A DNA stretch of 64,000 nt, taken from assembly GCA_914767715.1 (NCBI GenBank), contig OU612070.1, positions 6,465,501 to 6,529,500 of the forward strand, read 5' to 3'. The stretch comes from Membranipora membranacea (Eukaryota > Bryozoa > Gymnolaemata > Cheilostomatida > Membraniporidae). Shown here piece by piece: positions 63,983 through 64,000 of this stretch. Positions within the stretch are counted from its first letter, which is position 1. Each line of letters begins with the position of its first letter. Position numbers and translations under genes: made by a program. The notes beneath the pieces are model-generated. The model worked only from the letters and a program-made list of their open reading frames with translations, did not search any database and was not told where the DNA came from.

Positions 63983-64000
63983 AGAAGCCTATTGGCTAAG
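63983..64000 (+). mobile_element. Start of a U2-head repeat at the window edge
   Basis: AAGCCTATTGGCTAAG at the end of the window is the head of the intron-1 repeat, truncated by the window boundary. It matches the position of the copy in gene B. Confidence 0.5.

Overview
The window is AT-rich nuclear DNA from an animal. Genes are split by short GT-AG introns, exon phases match across introns, and non-LTR retrotransposon remnants, SINEs, MITEs and microsatellites fill the space between. The proteins I recognise are metazoan-type: a family-10 fucosyltransferase, the tRNA-Sec kinase PSTK, an F5/8C-like lectin tail, a leucine-rich-repeat protein and glycine N-methyltransferase-like enzymes. Small introns and heavy repeat content would suit a sponge or another compact-genome invertebrate, but I cannot fix the taxon from sequence alone. 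No bacterial or viral genes are seen.

Layout. 0-0.6 kb: 3' end of an unrecognised gene. 0.6-8 kb: tandem repeats, a possible orphan exon (3455-3801), a 0.5-kb TIR element and a decayed LINE (4.76-5.83 kb). 8.1-14.7 kb: a leucine-rich-repeat gene on + with several reading-frame lesions. 14.8-47.8 kb: a large imperfect inverted duplication. Its left arm (about 14.8-25.4 kb) carries, on the minus strand, a fucosyltransferase, an intact PSTK and a lectin-domain tail exon. Its right arm (about 28.9-47.8 kb) carries the same genes on the plus strand in mirror order, swollen by transposon insertions. A spacer of about 3.5 kb with two tRNA-derived SINEs and an internal direct repeat lies between the two divergent fucosyltransferases. 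47.8-64 kb: a tandem array of four GNMT-like methyltransferase genes (A, B, C, D) on the minus strand. A and B are complete, C is broken, and D runs off the window edge.

The two fucosyltransferases are both full length (430 and 428 codons) with identical exon structure. PSTK survives only in the left arm. The right copy has a stop directly after the P-loop, a lost splice donor and a deletion of three exons, and a 4.6-kb foldback-like element sits just before its start codon.

The most unusual content is the mobile DNA. Two elements in the right arm carry terminal inverted repeats built from short degenerate tandem units, flanked by 8-bp direct repeats, one nested in the other. A third, smaller element has a tandem unit in its TIR and a 9-bp target duplication. 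A SINE-like family whose 5' head matches the first ~34 nt of U2 snRNA sits in introns of the methyltransferase array. Its positions, with the pairwise likeness of A to C and B to D, suggest the array grew by duplicating a two-gene block.
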